A stretch of DNA of 46,586 bases. Source: CADCWK01 sp964244115 (lineage in GTDB: Bacteria; Chloroflexota; Chloroflexia; Thermomicrobiales; UBA6265). The position numbers were made by a program, and so were the translations under genes. This document shows positions 43,607-46,586 of the stretch, one piece after another; position 1 is the stretch's first letter; the number at the start of each line of letters is the position of its first letter. The DNA lies in NCBI GenBank assembly GCA_964244115.1, contig CAXTHM010000027.1, forward strand, positions 1 through 46,586. Direction: 5' to 3'. The notes beneath the pieces were generated by a model. It did not search any database, had not been told where the DNA came from, and saw only the letters and a program-made list of their open reading frames with translations.

Positions 43607-44088
43607 CGTGCGGTCTCCTTCCCCGGCTGGCCGAACCGGGTTCGGCTCGCCGCCCGGGCGCCGCTGGATTCCAGCACCGCCAGGAATTCGCGCATCGCGC
43701 GGCGGGCCAGCGTGCGCTCGTGCTCGACGCGCACGATCAGGGCATCGATCGCGGGGCGGTCGTCGTCCGGCGCGCTGTCGCGGTCCTTGCCGAGGGCTTC
43801 GAGGATGACATCGCGGTCCCGGACGCCGCCGAGCGCGGAGGTGATGTCGCGTGCCGTCCGGTGCAGGGGAGCGAACCACTCGGCCGGGAAGCAGGGCACC
43901 GCCACGTCCATCGCCGCCCGCAGCCGGCGGGAGGCGACGCGGATGTCGTGGATCGCGTCGGCGTCGTCGCCGTGTCGCAGTCGGTCGAGTTCGCTCCAGA
44001 CCCGCTCCCAGCGGGGAGCGATCAGGGCGGTCATGGCCGAGGTGAAATCCTGATCCGCCTCCAGGACGGGGTCCTTGTCGCGTGCCAC
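43603..44088 (-). CDS. CHAD domain, first half (separate gene)
   Basis: The 161-aa protein holds the N-terminal CHAD pattern: AIHDIRVASRRLRAAMDVA (H47, R50, R54, R55, R57) and DITSALGGVRDRDVILEAL. After a last helix (RRAMREFLAVLESSGARAAS) it stops, where a usual CHAD protein would go on into the second bundle. The start is a GTG at 44088 with AAGGAG eight bases upstream. The two halves probably assemble into one polyphosphate-binding unit. Upstream lies a Ppx/GppA phosphatase gene 70 bp away in the same direction, which supports a polyphosphate role. Confidence 0.85.
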   Translation of the reverse strand: MARDKDPVLEADQDFTSAMTALIAPRWERVWSELDRLRHGDDADAIHDIRVASRRLRAAMDVAVPCFPAEWFAPLHRTARDITSALGGVRDRDVILEALGKDRDSAPDDDRPAIDALIVRVEHERTLARRAMREFLAVLESSGARAASRTRFGQPGKETAR

Positions 44089-44158
44089 AACAGTGCTCCT
44101 TGTTCGACGGGTCGACAGTGGAAGGGCGTCCGACGCGCCGCCGGATCCGATGCCGGCA

Positions 44159-45124
44159 TCAGGCCGTGGGTCGAGGCTGGAGGGCGCGGAGCAGCAGGCC
44201 GGTCCGGATGCCGCTCGGCGCGACCTCGATCAGCGGTTCGGGGAGACGGCTGGCGATCGCCTCGATCACCGCGATCCCGGCCGGCAGGACGCGGGCCCGG
44301 GCCTCGGGGATCTTCAGGCGGGCCGCAAGATCGGCCACCGTGATCGTGGTCAGCTCCGAGAGGACCCGGACGACCTCGTCCCGGTCGATCGCCGTCCGGT
44401 CCGCCACCAGCCGGGCGAGGTAGCTCCCCGTCCCACCGACGACGACCAGCCGGCTGACCGTGTCGCCCGGCAACTCGGCCGGAGCAAGGGTGCCGGCGGC
44501 ATCGTCGCGGCAGGTGGCGATCTCGGCGGCCGTCGGCGGGTCGGCGGTGATGTGCCGGTCGGTCAGGGTGCCGGACCCAACCGGGTAGGATCGGGAGAAC
44601 CCCACGACGCCGTGCGTCGCCACGATGAGTTCCGTGCTGCCGCCGCCGATGTCCGCGATCACGATCCGGCCGGTCGTGTCGATGGAGCGGGACAGCCCGC
44701 GGAACGTCAATTCGGCCTCCTCCGAGCCGGTGATGGGATGGATGTCCCAGCCGATCCCGCCCCGGACCTCAGCCAGGAACTCGGGGCCGTTGGCGGCGGT
44801 CCGGGTCGCCTCCGTCGCGACTCCGATGAGCCGGCTGGCGCCCTGGGCGCGGGCCGCGTCGGCGAAGCGCCGCAGGGTGGCGAGGGCGGCGGCGACGCGG
44901 TCGTCGGCGAGGCGACCGGTGGCCGCGACCCCCGTCCCGAGCCGGACGGTGTCGGACGCCCAGCCGAACTCGACGAGCCCGCCGGTGTCATCGAGCCGGC
45001 CGAGCGTCATCTTGATCGTGTTGGAGCCCAGGTCGAGCGCGGCGACGATCTCGTGCGTGCCGGGGGCGATGGCCGGGAGGTCGACCGTGCCTTGCTCCTG
45101 CCGGGGACGTGATCCATTGTCCAT
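44159..45124 (-). CDS. Ppx/GppA family phosphatase
   Basis: The 321-aa protein has the sugar kinase/actin-like fold of exopolyphosphatases: AALDLGSNTIKMTLGRL (phosphate 1), VIADIGGGSTELIVA (phosphate 2), VVVGGTGSYLARL, and catalytic Glu within LIGVATEATRTA. It ends without the extra HD-like C-terminal domain of long Ppx enzymes, so it is a short type that may release phosphate from polyphosphate or hydrolyse pppGpp. The ATG at 45124 is preceded by GAGG at eight bases. Adjacent split CHAD genes make polyphosphate the more likely ligand. Confidence 0.9.
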   Translation of the reverse strand: MDNGSRPRQEQGTVDLPAIAPGTHEIVAALDLGSNTIKMTLGRLDDTGGLVEFGWASDTVRLGTGVAATGRLADDRVAAALATLRRFADAARAQGASRLIGVATEATRTAANGPEFLAEVRGGIGWDIHPITGSEEAELTFRGLSRSIDTTGRIVIADIGGGSTELIVATHGVVGFSRSYPVGSGTLTDRHITADPPTAAEIATCRDDAAGTLAPAELPGDTVSRLVVVGGTGSYLARLVADRTAIDRDEVVRVLSELTTITVADLAARLKIPEARARVLPAGIAVIEAIASRLPEPLIEVAPSGIRTGLLLRALQPRPTA

Positions 45125-45187
45125 CTGATAGCCTCTGTCCGTCTGCGACGAGTCCCGCCAGGCCGTTCTCCGGATGACGTTCGGCAC

Positions 45188-45524
45188 CCGGAATGGCTGG
45201 CGGCGGTCCTGACCCGTCGGAGTGTACGCGCCCCGTTCGGCAGTGCCAAAGACAGCTCAGAATGTTAACGGCTCACGCGGCCGAATGCCTAAACCAGTTC
45301 ACCATCGCATGGTGCAAACGCGTGTGTCGCCCGGATAGACGCCAAAAACGAGTGGCGTGCTACCATAGCGATCGGTTCGAGTTCCGCGAATCGGTCGTTT
45401 CGGATTTAACAATTGGAAGTACGCCAGGTCCCTGGCCGCTGTCCCCGTGCGGTCATCCGCCGGCGCCATGGGCCATCGGGCGATCGTCGTGACCTTGCCC
45501 CCACCCATTACAGGAAGAGCCTGC
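45188..45524. promoter_or_regulatory. Divergent promoter region with 15-bp palindrome
   Basis: This space between the Ppx gene (minus) and a coiled-coil gene (plus) is less GC-rich than its surroundings. It contains CACCATCGCATGGTG at 45300-45314, a perfect 6-3-6 palindrome that may be a regulator site, and AT-rich words such as TTTAACAATTGG near 45404. No promoter boxes could be fixed. Confidence 0.4.
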
Positions 45525-46019
45525 ATGTCGAAGCGATCACAGCGGACTGAGAGTGGCGCCGACCGCAAGGCGCCGGAGCCCATGACGAAGGAGACGCGCA
45601 AGGCCCTGGTGCGCGAGGCGAAGGCCGAGCGCCGGCTGGTCGAGCGCGAGCAGGAGGCCGTCGACAAGGTCGAGCGAACCCGGCAGGGTCTGTCCGAGGC
45701 GATCGGGAAGCTGGCCAAGGCCCAGGAGCGGGTCAGCCGCCGCGCCGACCGGCTGGCCGAGGCCGAGGCTGAACTGCGGCTCCGCCAGCGGGAGCGCCTC
45801 AACGGCCCCCACCACTCCCAGGTCTCCAACCCCTACGACGCCGTTCGCACGTCGACGGGCTCGACCGAAGCCGACCCCGCCGATTCGGTCGCCGAAGGGT
45901 CGAGTCCGGCGGCGGCCCAGGGGCTCGATCTGCCCGGCGATGAGGCGACCGACCAGCCGGGCCAGGGAGCCGCCCATGACCTCGGTCTGGCGAACGACGG
46001 GGACGGCTCGGACAGCTAG
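45525..46019 (+). CDS. Coiled-coil hypothetical protein, 164 aa
   Basis: The protein is very hydrophilic. Residues about 20-92 (MTKETRKALVREAKAERRLV through LAEAEAELRLRQRERL) form one long charged coiled coil; the rest is low-complexity and acidic (Ala, Gly, Asp, Ser). No signal peptide or membrane span. The ATG at 45525 has AGGAAGAG upstream and removes an unlikely 26-residue extension. It is divergent from the Ppx/CHAD genes, so some link to polyphosphate or nucleoid organisation is possible, but not shown. No family recognised. Confidence 0.65.
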   Translation: MSKRSQRTESGADRKAPEPMTKETRKALVREAKAERRLVEREQEAVDKVERTRQGLSEAIGKLAKAQERVSRRADRLAEAEAELRLRQRERLNGPHHSQVSNPYDAVRTSTGSTEADPADSVAEGSSPAAAQGLDLPGDEATDQPGQGAAHDLGLANDGDGSDS

Positions 46020-46434
46020 GCGATCCGGTCGCCGCCCCAGTAGCGAGCCAACCGAGATCGTCGATGTCCTGCCGGGTGTGGAATGCACCCGGCTTCGTCG
46101 TGCCCACCGGCTGGCGTAACGGCGGCGGCGGCGATCCGTCTTCCCAGGAGCAGCACTGCGATCAGGGATGGGACCTGACCGCTGGCCGCGATGGGAGGCG
46201 ATGGGAATGGGTTCGATAGCCGGTGGGAAACCGACCAGGCGTGGAGCAGTCGGAAGAGTTCCTGGCGGGGATTGGCAGTTCACCGAGATGGCATCCGGAG
46301 AGACTGGCGTGGCGCGGCTCGAGCAGGTTGCGACGGACGCGGCCGATCGTCGGAGCAGTCCCCACCCCCGGTCCGGGGTGAACCTGCTTCGCTCACCCGC
46401 TGAAGGCGGCTCTCGCTGCGCTGCGGCTCCGCAG
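46020..46434. other. 415-bp gap before the last gene
   Basis: Besides the terminator hairpin it contains the hairpin repeat R4, which reaches into the start region of the next gene. Nothing else coding was found. Confidence 0.5.
46071..46093 (+). terminator. Hairpin terminator after the coiled-coil gene
   Basis: GCCGGGTG and CACCCGGC pair perfectly over 8 bp around a 7-base loop, 51 bases after the stop codon, followed by TTCGTCGT. It is a plausible intrinsic terminator, though the T content is low. Confidence 0.5.
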
Positions 46435-46452
46435 GTGCCCGGAGAGGGGAGC
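46358..46452. repeat. Hairpin repeat R4
   Basis: GTCCCCACCCCCGGTCCGGG, CTCACCCGCTGAAGGCGGC, TCTCGCTGCGCTGCGGCTCC and GCAGGTGCCCGGAGAGGGG in the same order as R1. Its left third differs from R1 and matches R6. Confidence 0.75.
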
Positions 46453-46586
46453 AACACCGCCCAGCGAGCGGCCGTCCGCCAGCGGATCGCCCGCATCACG
46501 GTCGAGCAGGCCGTCTGGGGCCTCCTCCTCGTCGTCGCCGCCCTCTCCCGCTTCTGGGACCTCGCCTCTCGCGCCCTCATGCACGA
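46435..46586 (+). CDS. N-terminus of a membrane protein, Agl23/PMT-like (3' partial)
   Basis: About 50 residues are seen. RIARITVEQAVWGLLLVVAA begins the first membrane helix and LSRFWDLASRALMHD follows. The phrase RFWDL-x-SRAL-x-HD at the end of helix 1 is typical of the TIGR03663 (Agl23-like) and related glycosyltransferase-C proteins, where the Asp lies in the first external loop. The start is uncertain: GTG at 46435 falls in the right end of repeat R4 and the frame stays open further upstream. If right, the scaffold has a second large envelope glycosylation protein. Confidence 0.55.
   Translation, partial: MPGEGSNTAQRAAVRQRIARITVEQAVWGLLLVVAALSRFWDLASRALMH

Noticed and set aside
45537..46580. 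Minus-strand frame of 347 codons opposite the coiled-coil gene and repeat R4
   Set aside because: Its translation has no recognisable domain and it runs through a hairpin repeat; the plus-strand coiled-coil gene has a ribosome site and normal composition.

Overview
The window is a high-GC (roughly two-thirds G+C) scaffold piece. It most resembles a Chloroflexota bacterium, probably Thermomicrobia or a near relative. The grounds are a giant membrane protein of the Chloroflexi/Archaea 'YYY' family (DUF2298), a start of what looks like an Agl23-type membrane protein at the right edge, a cysteine-free ribosomal protein S4, and general codon style. That assignment is an inference from protein families, not a database match. 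Two 10-N runs (35501-35510 and 40846-40855) show it is a scaffold, possibly a metagenome bin.

Layout. (1) 1-560: the 3' end of a plus-strand surface protein with a Thr-rich repeat stalk and an LPNTG-like anchor. (2) 557-10485, minus strand: a cell-envelope glycan set (UDP-glucuronate decarboxylase-like enzyme, PMT/DUF2298 giant, methyltransferase, GT4 glycosyltransferase, epimerase) followed upstream by a D-2-hydroxyacid dehydrogenase. (3) 10764-23668, minus strand: a catabolic operon headed by an IclR regulator: M55 D-aminopeptidase, glycosidase-like TIM-barrel protein, Tat-exported family-5 solute-binding protein, two Dpp-type permeases, Gfo/Idh/MocA oxidoreductase, M42 aminopeptidase, two tandem aminotransferases and an amidohydrolase. 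Several junctions are ATGA overlaps. It looks built to import and break down a peptide-like or amino-conjugated compound; no ABC ATPase is present. (4) 24514-26931: a response regulator, a 75-aa protein resembling a histidine kinase DHp domain without its histidine, and a GAF-PAS histidine kinase. (5) 27128-32841, plus strand: UbiA prenyltransferase, RibD/DHFR-type reductase, methyltransferase, geranylgeranyl-reductase-type flavoprotein, START/cyclase-like protein and a lone beta-ketoacyl synthase, a candidate uncharacterised lipid, quinone or polyketide pathway. (6) 33469-34068: rpsD, followed by strong hairpins. (7) 34358-42552: small proteins, a degenerate SDR interrupted at a scaffold gap, an NDUFA9-like NAD(P)-binding protein, a Crp/Fnr regulator, an M20 peptidase and an MFS exporter. 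(8) 43058-45124: a CHAD domain split over two overlapping genes next to a Ppx/GppA phosphatase, a polyphosphate-type locus. (9) 45525-46586: a coiled-coil protein and the beginning of another membrane protein.

A family of about 80-110 bp hairpin-forming repeats lies in many intergenic spaces in both orientations. No rRNA, convincing tRNA, CRISPR array, transposase or phage gene was seen.
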